Part shown: positions 1-7,667 of the stretch, in pieces
Layout: each line of letters opens with the position of its first letter
Position numbering within the stretch: the first letter of the stretch is position 1
Source: an uncultured Alphaproteobacteria bacterium
GTDB lineage: Bacteria > Pseudomonadota > Alphaproteobacteria > HIMB59
DNA length: 40,963 nt
Direction of reading: 5' to 3'
Assembly (NCBI GenBank): GCA_902594145.1
Contig: CACJLA010000008.1
Coordinates: 1 to 40,963, forward strand
Position numbers and translations under genes: made by a program
The notes under the pieces: generated by a model
What the model was told of the DNA's origin: nothing
What the model saw: the letters and a program-made list of their open reading frames with translations, nothing else
Databases searched by the model: none

Positions 1-2
1 CT

Positions 3-353
3 GGTCGACCAGTAATCTTTTCAAAATTAAAATCTAACTTTTATTTTTCACTTCCAGGAAACCCCTTAGCAGTTTTCATTAATTTATTTTTCTTAATAAG
101 TTTATTTATAGATCCTTCTCGTAATAATAATTCAAGCATTATTAAATATTATAGATCTGCTTTTTCGGAAAATAAAAAATCTAATATAACAAAATTTTAT
201 CGTGTGAAATTATCTAAAAATTTATTACATACCCACAATTCAAAAGGATCGGCAAAACTAATCTCTCTAGCAGAAGCTGACGGTTTAGCTATTGTTCCAG
301 AGGGTATAAATAAAGTAAAGAAAGGTGAAAAGATAAATTTTATTGAATTTTAA
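3..353 (+). CDS. moeA: Molybdopterin molybdenumtransferase MoeA, C-terminal part
   Basis: Only the last 116 codons are in the window; the gene enters from the left edge in the frame that begins at base 3. MoeA inserts molybdate (or tungstate) into adenylylated molybdopterin. The fragment carries the family's G-R-P and L-P-G-N-P loop (about residues 1-21 of the fragment), followed by a hydrophobic helix, and ends with the small C-terminal beta-barrel domain, recognisable by G-S-A-K-L-I-S-L-A-E-A-D-G and the closing K-G-E-K. The last 14 bases overlap the 3' end of the convergent sulfur-carrier gene. Its position beside a formate dehydrogenase that needs a bis-pterin cofactor fits a role in maturing that enzyme. 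The assignment rests on motifs because the N-terminal domains are not visible. Confidence 0.85.
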   Translation, partial: GRPVIFSKLKSNFYFSLPGNPLAVFINLFFLISLFIDPSRNNNSSIIKYYRSAFSENKKSNITKFYRVKLSKNLLHTHNSKGSAKLISLAEADGLAIVPEGINKVKKGEKINFIEF

Positions 354-561
354 ATTTTATATTGACTAATCTACCCTCTTTTTTAAGCGAGATTATCTTA
401 TATTTATTTTCTTCACAAAAATTTTTAAAGTCAAAATGTGATAAAGGGTCATCACTTTCTATTGTGAGAACATCATTTTTCTTTAGTTTTTTTATAAATT
501 TTTCAGCTTTTAATACAGGTATAGGACATTCAAATCCTTTAGTATCTAGATAATAATTCAT
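340..561 (-). CDS. tusA: TusA/SirA-family sulfur carrier protein
   Basis: A 73-residue protein of the usual TusA size. The signature C-P-x-P motif is present as Cys12-Pro-Ile-Pro15, with the Leu-Lys-Ala that follows it in the family. Cys12 would carry the persulfide. In E. coli TusA relays sulfur from IscS to tRNA thiolation, and it also affects molybdenum cofactor supply. Here it lies between moeA and a formate dehydrogenase cluster, so a role in cofactor sulfuration is a reasonable inference, but the sequence alone does not separate the two roles. It converges on moeA with a 14-base overlap. It diverges from the LysR gene across only 27 bases of A+T-rich DNA, with no Shine-Dalgarno sequence before the ATG. 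Confidence 0.82.
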   Translation of the reverse strand: MNYYLDTKGFECPIPVLKAEKFIKKLKKNDVLTIESDDPLSHFDFKNFCEENKYKIISLKKEGRLVNIKFKIQ

Positions 562-588
562 TTAAATATATATTTATTTTAAAAATTC

Positions 589-1470
589 ATGGAAATAAAG
601 AATTTAGAAATTATTTTAGCTTTGGACAGTGAGAAGCATTTTAATAGAGCTGCAGAAAAACTAAATATTTCCCAGCCTGCTTTATCCATGAAATTAAAAG
701 CTTTAGAAAATGAAATAGGAGTAAGACTAGTAAAAAGAGGTAAGAATTATATAGGATTAACCTCTGAGGGTGAAATTTTTAAAGAAAGATTTAAAAACAT
801 TGTTAAAGAATATTCTAATATAAAACAACTAAGTACTGAATTAAAAAATAATTTAACAGGCAATTTAAGAATTGGAGTGATTCCAACTGCTTTACTAGAG
901 GTTTCTTTTTTACTCAATAGTTTCGTTAAGAAATTTACGAATGTTAAATTACAAGTTATTTCTATGTCCTCAAATGAGATTGATCGAAATCTTCATGATT
1001 TTAAATTGGATCTTGGTATTAGCTATCTAGAAAATGAACCAATTCTAGGAGTTGAAAAAATACCTCTTTATAAAGAGACTTATTACTTAATTTCTAAAAA
1101 AGAGGATTTAAAAGATAAAAAGAAGATTAAATGGCAAGAGTGTGGCAATTTAGATCTATGTTTAATTTCAAAAGAAAATCAATTTAGAAGAATTTTAGAT
1201 GCAGTGTTTAAAGAAAATAATATCAATCCGAGAGTTTTAATTGAGTCAAATTCGATGACACATATATACTCACATGTAAATAGTTCTGAATTCTCCACCA
1301 TAATGCCATACATTTTTACACAATCTTTTAACTACGATGAAAATACAAATTTTATTCAATTAGTTTCCCCTGAAATCATGCATAAAGTAGGTATTGTTCA
1401 TATAGATGATAAAAGTCCCTCACCAATAAAAAATAACTTTCTAAAGTTCTTAAAAAGTTTTAATAAGTAA
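589..1470 (+). CDS. LysR-family transcriptional regulator, probable formate dehydrogenase regulator
   Basis: The protein has 293 residues, typical for LysR regulators. The N-terminal winged helix-turn-helix (about residues 1-60) shows the family pattern: a phenylalanine-asparagine-arginine-alanine-alanine segment, then the recognition helix I-S-Q-P-A-L-S, then L-E-x-E-I-G. Residues from about 90 to 290 form the periplasmic-binding-protein-like effector domain. The gene reads in the same direction as the formate dehydrogenase genes and ends 63 bases before them, and a LysR gene beside fds genes is common in proteobacteria. Regulation of that operon, probably in response to formate or a related C1 signal, is inferred from position. 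The start ATG at 589 is the only one consistent with the normal LysR N-terminus. Confidence 0.9.
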   Translation: MEIKNLEIILALDSEKHFNRAAEKLNISQPALSMKLKALENEIGVRLVKRGKNYIGLTSEGEIFKERFKNIVKEYSNIKQLSTELKNNLTGNLRIGVIPTALLEVSFLLNSFVKKFTNVKLQVISMSSNEIDRNLHDFKLDLGISYLENEPILGVEKIPLYKETYYLISKKEDLKDKKKIKWQECGNLDLCLISKENQFRRILDAVFKENNINPRVLIESNSMTHIYSHVNSSEFSTIMPYIFTQSFNYDENTNFIQLVSPEIMHKVGIVHIDDKSPSPIKNNFLKFLKSFNK

Positions 1471-1472
1471 TG

Positions 1473-1499
1473 ATTATCAATTAATTACTTATTGATAAT
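1473..1499. promoter_or_regulatory. Inverted repeat upstream of formate dehydrogenase, candidate LysR operator
   Basis: The bases ATTATCAAT (1473-1481) and ATTGATAAT (1491-1499) are perfect reverse complements separated by 9 bases. The dyad lies between the end of the LysR gene and the fused fdsGB gene, 34-61 bases upstream of the latter's start codon. LysR-type regulators bind interrupted dyads of this kind near the -35 region. No T-run follows it, so it does not look like an intrinsic terminator. That the neighbouring LysR protein binds here is inference. Confidence 0.5.
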
Positions 1500-1526
1500 T
1501 GATTCTTAATAAAAAATTACTACATT
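1499..1526 (+). promoter_or_regulatory. Candidate promoter of the formate dehydrogenase genes
   Basis: TTGATT (1499-1504) and TACATT (1521-1526) are 16 bases apart. Transcription from here would begin only a base or two before the ATG at 1534, and no Shine-Dalgarno sequence precedes that ATG, so the message could be almost leaderless. The -35 hexamer abuts the inverted repeat at 1473-1499. Both hexamers depart from consensus and A+T-rich DNA yields such pairs easily, so confidence is low. Confidence 0.3.
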
Positions 1527-1533
1527 ACTCTTA

Positions 1534-3234
1534 ATGAAAAACGATTCACAAAGTAAAATCCATCCTGGTTCTGGTAGAAGAAAAGCACTTGAATTTAATA
1601 AAGGACGTCAAAGTGATGACCAATCACTAGACGATATTAAAAAACTTATACCAAACGTCTTTTTTAGACAAAGAGATATGTTAATTGAAAGTCTTCATTT
1701 AATTCAAGATCAATATAAATGTCTTAAACCTAGACATTTAACTGCCCTGTCAGAGTTAACTAATTTACCTCTTACTGAAATTTATGAGACCGCCTCATTT
1801 TACGCTCACTTTGATATATACAAAGAAGATGATTTAACCCCCCCCGATACAACCATAAGAGTGTGTGATGGTATTACTTGCGAGATGAACGGATGCAAAT
1901 CTTTGGAAAAAGATTTAAAAGATAATTTGGGTACTAATGTAAGAGTTGTCAGAGCTCCATGTATGGGAAGATGTCATCAAGCACCTGTAGTAGAAGTTGG
2001 AAAAAAACATTTTGTAAATGCAAATGTGAGTGTAGTTCAAAAAGCTTTAGAAGAACAAGACACAAAACCTGTTATTCCAAATTACATAAGTTACGATGAT
2101 TATGTAAAAGAGGGTGGTTATAAAATCTTAAAAGATTGTATCAAAGATAAGAAAGACCCTATGAAGTTGATAGAAGAAATGGAGCAATCAGGACTGAGAG
2201 GTTTAGGCGGTGCAGGATTTCCTACAGGAAGAAAATGGAGATTTGTTAGAGCTGAGGATAAACCAAGGCTCATGGCTATTAATGGAGATGAGGGTGAGCC
2301 AGGAACATTTAAAGACCATCATTATTTAACTCGAGATCCACATAGGTTCCTTGAAGGTATGTTAATCGCTTCGTGGGTTGTTGAAGCTACTGATGTTTAT
2401 ATATACATGCGAGATGAATATCCTGATGTGATTAAATTTTTAAAAAAAGAAATTAAAATTTTAGAAGATAATAACTTAAATATTAAAACAAGAATTCATT
2501 TTAGAAGAGGGGCAGGTGCTTACATTTGTGGTGAAGAGTCTTCTATGTTAGAGAGTTTAGAGGGTAAGAGAGGATTACCAAGACATAAACCTCCCTTCCC
2601 ATCTCAAGTAGGTTTGTTTGGTAGACCCACTTTAATTCATAATGTTGAAACTGTTTTTTGGGTAAGAGAAATTCTAGAAAAAGGAGCAGTTTGGTTTAGT
2701 AGCCATGGTCTTAATGGTAGAAAGGGATTAAGAACATACTCAGTTTCTGGAAGAGTAAAAAACCCTGGTGTAAAGTTAGCCCCAGCTGGTATAACAATAA
2801 AACAGCTCATTGATGAATATTGTGGGGGAGTTCAAGATGGACACACCTTTAAAGCGTACTTACCAGGCGGAGCTTCTGGTGGAATTCTTCCGGCGAAATT
2901 AGATAATGTTCCATTAGATTTTGATACACTTCAAGAACATGGTTGTTTCATCGGATCAGCCGCAGTAGTGGTGTTATCTGATAAAGATAATATGAAGGAT
3001 ATCGCTAAGAATTTGATGTTCTTTTTTCATGATGAGAGTTGTGGTCAATGCACTCCATGCAGAAACGGAACTGAGAAAGCTCTTAAACTAATGAATGAAT
3101 CTTCCTGGGATGTTGATCTCCTAAAAGAACTATCATCAGCAATGATGGACGCCTCAATATGTGGCTTGGGACAGGCAGCACCAAACCCAATGCTATCTGT
3201 TATTAAACATTTCCCTGAAGAGGTAACAAACTAA
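1534..3234 (+). CDS. fdsB: NAD-dependent formate dehydrogenase, fused gamma-beta (FdsG-FdsB / NuoE-NuoF type) subunit
   Basis: A 566-residue diaphorase subunit that passes electrons from formate oxidation to NAD+. Residues about 1-165 are a NuoE/FdsG-like thioredoxin-fold domain with its [2Fe-2S] ligands at Cys111, Cys116, Cys143 and Cys147 (C-x4-C and C-x3-C). The rest is NuoF/FdsB-like: the glycine-rich G-L-R-G-L-G-G-A-G-F-P-T-G stretch at 220-232, the FMN/NADH segment R-G-A-G-A-Y-I-C-G-E-E at 325-335, and the [4Fe-4S] ligands Cys503, Cys506, Cys509 and Cys543. FdsG and FdsB are separate proteins in Rhodobacter and Cupriavidus; a fused form of about this size is known from FDH1 of Methylorubrum extorquens. 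The stop overlaps the start of fdsA by one base, implying translational coupling. Confidence 0.93.
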   Translation: MKNDSQSKIHPGSGRRKALEFNKGRQSDDQSLDDIKKLIPNVFFRQRDMLIESLHLIQDQYKCLKPRHLTALSELTNLPLTEIYETASFYAHFDIYKEDDLTPPDTTIRVCDGITCEMNGCKSLEKDLKDNLGTNVRVVRAPCMGRCHQAPVVEVGKKHFVNANVSVVQKALEEQDTKPVIPNYISYDDYVKEGGYKILKDCIKDKKDPMKLIEEMEQSGLRGLGGAGFPTGRKWRFVRAEDKPRLMAINGDEGEPGTFKDHHYLTRDPHRFLEGMLIASWVVEATDVYIYMRDEYPDVIKFLKKEIKILEDNNLNIKTRIHFRRGAGAYICGEESSMLESLEGKRGLPRHKPPFPSQVGLFGRPTLIHNVETVFWVREILEKGAVWFSSHGLNGRKGLRTYSVSGRVKNPGVKLAPAGITIKQLIDEYCGGVQDGHTFKAYLPGGASGGILPAKLDNVPLDFDTLQEHGCFIGSAAVVVLSDKDNMKDIAKNLMFFFHDESCGQCTPCRNGTEKALKLMNESSWDVDLLKELSSAMMDASICGLGQAAPNPMLSVIKHFPEEVTN

Positions 3235-5993
3235 TGTCAGAAAATATTAAATTTAAAATTGACGGCAATGAATACTTAGCTGACAAAGATGAGTCTATCT
3301 GGGACGTTGCAAAAAAAAATAACATAGATATTCCACATCTTTGTTATTCTCCTGAGCCAGGTTATCGAGCAGATGGTAACTGCCGTGCATGTATGGTTGA
3401 AATTAAAGGTGAAAGAACTCTTGCTGCTTCATGTATTCGTAAACCAACTGAGGGTATGGAGGTCACCGTTAATTCTTCAAGAGCAGAAAAATCTCGCTCC
3501 ATGGTTTTTGAACTTTTAGTATCTGATCAACCTGACAAAAATGTTTCCCCTGATCCCGACTCTAAATTTTGGAACTGGTCAGATAAATTAGGTGTCACCG
3601 AGAGCCGTTTCCCAAGTAAAGATAAAATAGAATTAGACAGGTCTCATAAAGCTATGAGTGTAAATTTAGATGCATGTATTAATTGTAATTTATGTGTTCG
3701 TGCTTGCCGTGAGGTTCAGGTTAATGATGTGATTGGTATGGCCTTTAGAGGATCAACAGCAAAGGTAATATTTGATCTTGATGACCCAATGGGTAATAGT
3801 ACTTGTGTTGCTTGTGGAGAGTGTGTTCAAGCTTGCCCTACTGGCGCCCTTATGGAGTCCTCATTGGTAAATGAAGAAGGTCAAAGAGAGTCCTATTCAG
3901 ATAAAGTAGTAGAGAGTGTTTGTCCTTATTGTGGTGTTGGCTGTCAAACAGAAGTACACGTTAAAGATGATAAAATTTTATATGTTGATGGAAAAAATGG
4001 TCCTGCTAATGAAAATAGATTATGTGTAAAAGGTAGATTTGGATTTGATTATATTAATCATGAAGGAAGACTAACTAAACCACTGATAAGGAAACCCGGT
4101 ATAAAAAAAGATCCAAATTTTGAAATCAAAGATGCCGATATTTATGATTATTTTGAAGAGACAACCTGGGATGACGCTTTAAATAAAGCATCAACTGGTT
4201 TATCAAATATTAAGGATGACTATGGACCAAAAAGTTTAGCAGGTTTTGGTTCTGCTAAATGTTCTAACGAGGAAGCATATCTTTTCCAAAAATTAGTTAG
4301 AGTTGGCTTCGGATCTAACAATGTTGATCATTGCACTCGTTTATGTCATGCCTCTTCAGTGGCAGCGCTAATGGAATGTGTAAATTCTGGAGCTGTGTCA
4401 GCTCCTTTCATGTCAGCATCAGATGCAGATTGCATAGTTGTGATAGGTGCCAGACCGACTGAAAACCATCCTGTAGCAGCAACATATCTTAAAAGAGCAG
4501 CTAAAAGAGGATCAAAACTTGTAGTTATGGATCCAAGAAAACAAGGTTTAACAAAACATGCAACATACAACTTGCAATTTAAGGCAGGTACTGATGTAGC
4601 AATGCTAAACGCACTTTTGTTCACTATAATTGATGAGAAATTATATGATGAGCAATATATTCAAGGACAAACTGAAGGTTTTGAAAAATTACAAGAGGAG
4701 ATTAAAGAGTTTTCACCTGAAAAAATGGAGGCTATTTGTGGTATTAATGCCCAAGAGTTGAGAGAAGTTGCAAGACTTTATGCAAAATCTGAGAGATCTA
4801 TTATATTTTGGGGAATGGGTGTCTCACAACATGTTCATGGTACAGATAATGCTAGATGTTTAATAGCGTTAGCACTTACAACAGGTCAAATAGGAAGAGA
4901 GGGTACTGGTTTACATCCCTTACGAGGTCAAAATAATGTTCAAGGAGCATCAGATGCTGGACTAATACCAATGGTATTTCCAGATTACCAATCTGTTGAA
5001 GATGGGAATATCCATCAAAAATATGAAAACTTTTGGAAGGTTGGACTTGATGATAAAAAAGGTTTAACCGTTGTCGAGGTTATAAATAAAATTTTAGAAG
5101 ATGAAATTAAAGGTATGTATATTATGGGTGAAAATCCTGCAATGTCGGATCCTGACCAAAAACATGCAAGAGCAGCTTTGGCAAAACTAGAACACTTAGT
5201 TGTACAAGATATATTTATGACAGAAACAGCTTGGCACGCAGATGTAATTTTACCATCTTCGGCACATGCAGAAAAAACTGGAACTTATACAAATACGAAC
5301 AGACAAGTTCAGTTGGGTCGTCAAGCAGTTCCACCACCTGGATCTGCAAGACAAGACTGGTGGATAACGCAAGCCTTAGCTCAAGGTATGGGTCTAGATT
5401 GGAGTTATTTACATCCTAGAGACATTTTCAATGAAATGGCCCATGTAATGCCATCTCTAAAAAACATAACGTATGAAAGATTAGAGAATGAAAATTCTGT
5501 TACATACCCATGTGATGATCCTGACAAACCTGGTAATGAGATAATTTTCAATGAAAATTTCCCAACAGCAAATGGTAGGGGGAAAATTGTCCCTGCTAAA
5601 TTAATACCTCCCGCAGAATTACCTGATGATGATTTTCCAATGATTTTAACAACTGGAAGACTTTTAGAACATTGGCATACAGGTTCAATGACAAGAAGAG
5701 CTAAGGTATTAGACCATATTGAACCAGAGGCCATTGTCAGCATGAATAGGTGGGATATGAAAAGAATGACAATCAATCCTGGAGATCAAGTTTTAGTTAA
5801 AACTAAAAGAGGGTCAATTGCAATTAAAGTTAGAAGTGACAAAGAAATTCCTGAAGGAATGGTTTTTATACCTTTTTGTTTTGCTGAAGCTGCTGCAAAT
5901 GTTTTAACTAACCCTCAATTGGATCCAATTGGTAAAATTCCTGAATTTAAGTTTAGTGCTGCAAATGTTCAGAAATTGCAGATCACAGCATAG
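3234..5993 (+). CDS. fdsA: NAD-dependent formate dehydrogenase, catalytic alpha subunit (Mo/W-bis-MGD)
   Basis: A cytoplasmic 919-residue subunit that oxidises formate to CO2. In order: a NuoG-like [2Fe-2S] ferredoxin domain (Cys37, Cys50, Cys53, Cys67); a two-[4Fe-4S] ferredoxin domain (Cys148/151/154/158 and Cys191/194/197/201); then the molybdopterin oxidoreductase domain, opening with the [4Fe-4S] ligands Cys230, Cys233, Cys237 and Cys264. The metal ligand is Cys371 followed by His372 within V-D-H-C-T-R-L-C-H, so this is a cysteine and not a selenocysteine enzyme. The C-terminal dinucleotide-binding domain occupies about residues 800-919. I see no His-x3-Cys-x2-Cys-x5-Cys cluster between the first two domains. 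It resembles FDH1 of Methylorubrum, a tungsten enzyme; metal choice here cannot be read from sequence. No fdhD or fdsD follows it. Confidence 0.94.
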   Translation: MSENIKFKIDGNEYLADKDESIWDVAKKNNIDIPHLCYSPEPGYRADGNCRACMVEIKGERTLAASCIRKPTEGMEVTVNSSRAEKSRSMVFELLVSDQPDKNVSPDPDSKFWNWSDKLGVTESRFPSKDKIELDRSHKAMSVNLDACINCNLCVRACREVQVNDVIGMAFRGSTAKVIFDLDDPMGNSTCVACGECVQACPTGALMESSLVNEEGQRESYSDKVVESVCPYCGVGCQTEVHVKDDKILYVDGKNGPANENRLCVKGRFGFDYINHEGRLTKPLIRKPGIKKDPNFEIKDADIYDYFEETTWDDALNKASTGLSNIKDDYGPKSLAGFGSAKCSNEEAYLFQKLVRVGFGSNNVDHCTRLCHASSVAALMECVNSGAVSAPFMSASDADCIVVIGARPTENHPVAATYLKRAAKRGSKLVVMDPRKQGLTKHATYNLQFKAGTDVAMLNALLFTIIDEKLYDEQYIQGQTEGFEKLQEEIKEFSPEKMEAICGINAQELREVARLYAKSERSIIFWGMGVSQHVHGTDNARCLIALALTTGQIGREGTGLHPLRGQNNVQGASDAGLIPMVFPDYQSVEDGNIHQKYENFWKVGLDDKKGLTVVEVINKILEDEIKGMYIMGENPAMSDPDQKHARAALAKLEHLVVQDIFMTETAWHADVILPSSAHAEKTGTYTNTNRQVQLGRQAVPPPGSARQDWWITQALAQGMGLDWSYLHPRDIFNEMAHVMPSLKNITYERLENENSVTYPCDDPDKPGNEIIFNENFPTANGRGKIVPAKLIPPAELPDDDFPMILTTGRLLEHWHTGSMTRRAKVLDHIEPEAIVSMNRWDMKRMTINPGDQVLVKTKRGSIAIKVRSDKEIPEGMVFIPFCFAEAAANVLTNPQLDPIGKIPEFKFSAANVQKLQITA

Positions 5994-6008
5994 AAATAAA
6001 AAATTTAA

Positions 6009-6281
6009 TTATTTTCTATTTAATAATCTATCAAGAGAATTAATTTTATTTTCAATTAATTGAACTTTAAGTCTAAGATTATTAAAATCAATGATGCTTT
6101 CTGATGATGTATAAGATGAGTTGGTATTGTGAATAACAACACTATCTTCTGGAACAAAATTCTTGTTTTGAAGAAGTTTCTTAATTTCAGAAAGCGAATG
6201 AAGTATTTTTTTAGATTTATTTTTATCTTTGTCTAAATCTTTTTTCATACCTCTACCAAATTGATCTATGTCAGATAACAT
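6009..6281 (-). CDS. Small hypothetical protein with probable coiled-coil ends
   Basis: I do not recognise this 90-residue protein. The N-terminal third is very rich in Lys and Asp, the middle (about residues 40-63) is Ser/Thr/Asn-rich and probably unstructured, and the last 25 residues (L-x-L-K-V-Q-L-I-E-N-K-I-x-x-L-x-x-L-L) have a heptad-like leucine/isoleucine pattern consistent with a short coiled coil. It has no cysteine, no signal peptide and no membrane segment. It converges on fdsA, 15 bases away, in the slot where other genomes place fdsD, but the sequence does not look like FdsD and the strand is opposite. No Shine-Dalgarno sequence is visible before its ATG. It is probably real because it is open across its whole length in otherwise stop-rich DNA. 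Confidence 0.5.
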   Translation of the reverse strand: MLSDIDQFGRGMKKDLDKDKNKSKKILHSLSEIKKLLQNKNFVPEDSVVIHNTNSSYTSSESIIDFNNLRLKVQLIENKINSLDRLLNRK

Positions 6282-6678
6282 GACCAGAATTTAACTTATG
6301 TTATAAAAATAATCAACAACAAGTAATCTAGCAGAGATATTTTTAACAATAACATACGATATATATTAATTTCCTTATCTTCTCAGTAATTATTTTTAAT
6401 TTATCATTTTAGAAATATTAGATATTAAGAGTCAAATTTTACACTTGCACCTCTAAGATTAATTATCTAAAAATCTTTGAAAACCTTTTATATTATTTTC
6501 ATATATTTTACTTTTAATGTTGGTAGATTTTTTTTATTATGTAGTTATTTCTATATTCATTATTGTTTTAAAATTCTTTTTTCTAATTGGCTTAGTGTTA
6601 ATCTAATAATTCTAAATTTTTACATGTCCTTAAAAGTTTTATAAAAGTAAGAATATAATCTATTGGGTTATTTATAAA
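6282..6678. other. Intergenic stretch with no recognisable gene
   Basis: These 397 bases are strongly A+T-rich and broken by stops in all frames. I see no RNA gene, repeat or convincing hairpin. The stretch lies between the small hypothetical gene and the 3' end of tRNA-Thr. It is long for this compact genome and may be decayed sequence. Confidence 0.6.
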
Positions 6679-6754
<76 letters not shown>

Positions 6755-6794
6755 ATTAGCTTTTCAACATCAAAATACTGTTGTATAATGCATA

Positions 6795-6822
6795 TTTATA
6801 ATCACAGATTTTATAAGGTCAA
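6795..6822 (-). promoter_or_regulatory. Probable promoter of tRNA-Thr
   Basis: On the minus strand TTGACC (6817-6822) and TATAAA (6795-6800) are 16 bases apart. Transcription would begin near 6788, giving a 5' leader of about 34 bases to be trimmed by RNase P. The -35 hexamer matches the TTGACT upstream of trnY, rpsL and rpsM. Confidence 0.6.
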
Positions 6823-6979
6823 CATATAAAATAAAATATCGCCCACAAATAACGAATAAATTCCTACAATAAAAGCAAACTATAACAGTATAACATTCCT
6901 TTTACTGAAACCATAAAAAGGGTATTAAAAAAAATATCTCTATAAAATAAACATGCCTATAAAATATTTATTTAGTGAT

Positions 6980-7019
6980 CGTTCTAAAGAACGCCTTTTA
7001 CTTAAAAGTAATTTTCTTT
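6980..7019 (+). terminator. Twin small hairpins downstream of the DUF805 gene
   Basis: Two short palindromes stand in tandem: CGTTCTAAAGAACG at 6980-6993 and TTACTTAAAAGTAA at 6998-7011, the second followed by TTTTCTTT on the plus strand. They lie 30-60 bases beyond the stop of the minus-strand DUF805 gene. The T-run is on the plus strand, where no gene is known upstream, so the direction of any termination is unclear. The remaining DNA between tRNA-Thr and DUF805 holds only the trnT promoter. Confidence 0.3.
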
Positions 7020-7040
7020 ATGATAAATTAGGTTAAATTT

Positions 7041-7421
7041 TTAAGATTTTAATTCAAGAGGATTAGGACCAAATTTATTATCTTCTTCATCACCCTTTTT
7101 ACAATACCAATAGAAAATCACTATGGCGCCAATAATCGTTATTATTAAAAATAACCATAGACCAGATTTATTTACATCATGCAGCCTTCTAACAGCTGCT
7201 GCAAAGCCAGGAATTGCAGCTATACTATATATAAATGTCATAGGTCCAAAACCTGAATATTCCCAATAACTAACACCAAGGATGATCCTGTCAATAAAGC
7301 CACAAATAATAGATAAAATTATTATAAAAATAACAAAATTAAAATATTCTGATCGAGATGATCTACCTTCAAAAGTTTTATACTTAGTTGCACAGGTTTT
7401 AATTGAGTCTATAAATTTCAT
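7041..7421 (-). CDS. DUF805 family inner-membrane protein
   Basis: A 126-residue membrane protein matching the DUF805 (YhaH/YhaI-like) pattern. It has the N-terminal F-E-G-R-S-S-R-S-E-Y motif at 17-26, a first membrane segment at about 27-48, the R-R-L-H-D motif at 78-82 with K-S-G just after it, and a further hydrophobic segment at about 88-106. It ends in the charged tail with F-G-P-N-P that is common in the family. No biochemical function is established for DUF805, so none is claimed. The gene stands alone between tRNA-Thr and the ABC exporter. An 18-base palindrome lies 17 bases upstream of its start. Confidence 0.85.
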   Translation of the reverse strand: MKFIDSIKTCATKYKTFEGRSSRSEYFNFVIFIIILSIICGFIDRIILGVSYWEYSGFGPMTFIYSIAAIPGFAAAVRRLHDVNKSGLWLFLIITIIGAIVIFYWYCKKGDEEDNKFGPNPLELKS

Positions 7422-7438
7422 AAATCTTAAAACTAATT

Positions 7439-7456
7439 ATAAACTTTATAGTTTAT
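7439..7456. promoter_or_regulatory. Palindrome upstream of the DUF805 gene
   Basis: ATAAACT (7439-7445) and AGTTTAT (7450-7456) form a perfect 7-base inverted repeat around TTAT. It sits 17-35 bases upstream of the DUF805 start on the minus strand, where a -10 region or an operator could lie. It contains only two G/C base pairs, so chance is a real possibility. Confidence 0.25.
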
Positions 7457-7667
7457 CAATCTATTTTTTTTATGAAAAATATATTTATCTTAAAGGATTA
7501 CTAAGATTTGTATCTGAACTTGAATTCCATTTTTATATGTTAGTATGCACATTTTCTTACCCCAATCCCGAATAAATCTTCAAAACAAAAATAATTTAGG
7601 TTATTTTAGAACATTTGTGAATAATCTTTCGGTTAAAGAGTTTAATCTATAAATTCAAAAATTTTAA

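Noticed and set aside
4320..4349. Selenocysteine at the formate dehydrogenase active site
   Set aside because: The codon at the metal-ligand position is TGT (Cys371) and the frame has no internal TGA.
6980..6993. GTTC-TAAA-GAAC as a LexA (SOS) box
   Set aside because: The alphaproteobacterial box is a direct GTTC-N7-GTTC repeat and the Bacillus type is GAAC-N4-GTTC; this fits neither and is placed downstream of a gene, so it is better read as a small hairpin.
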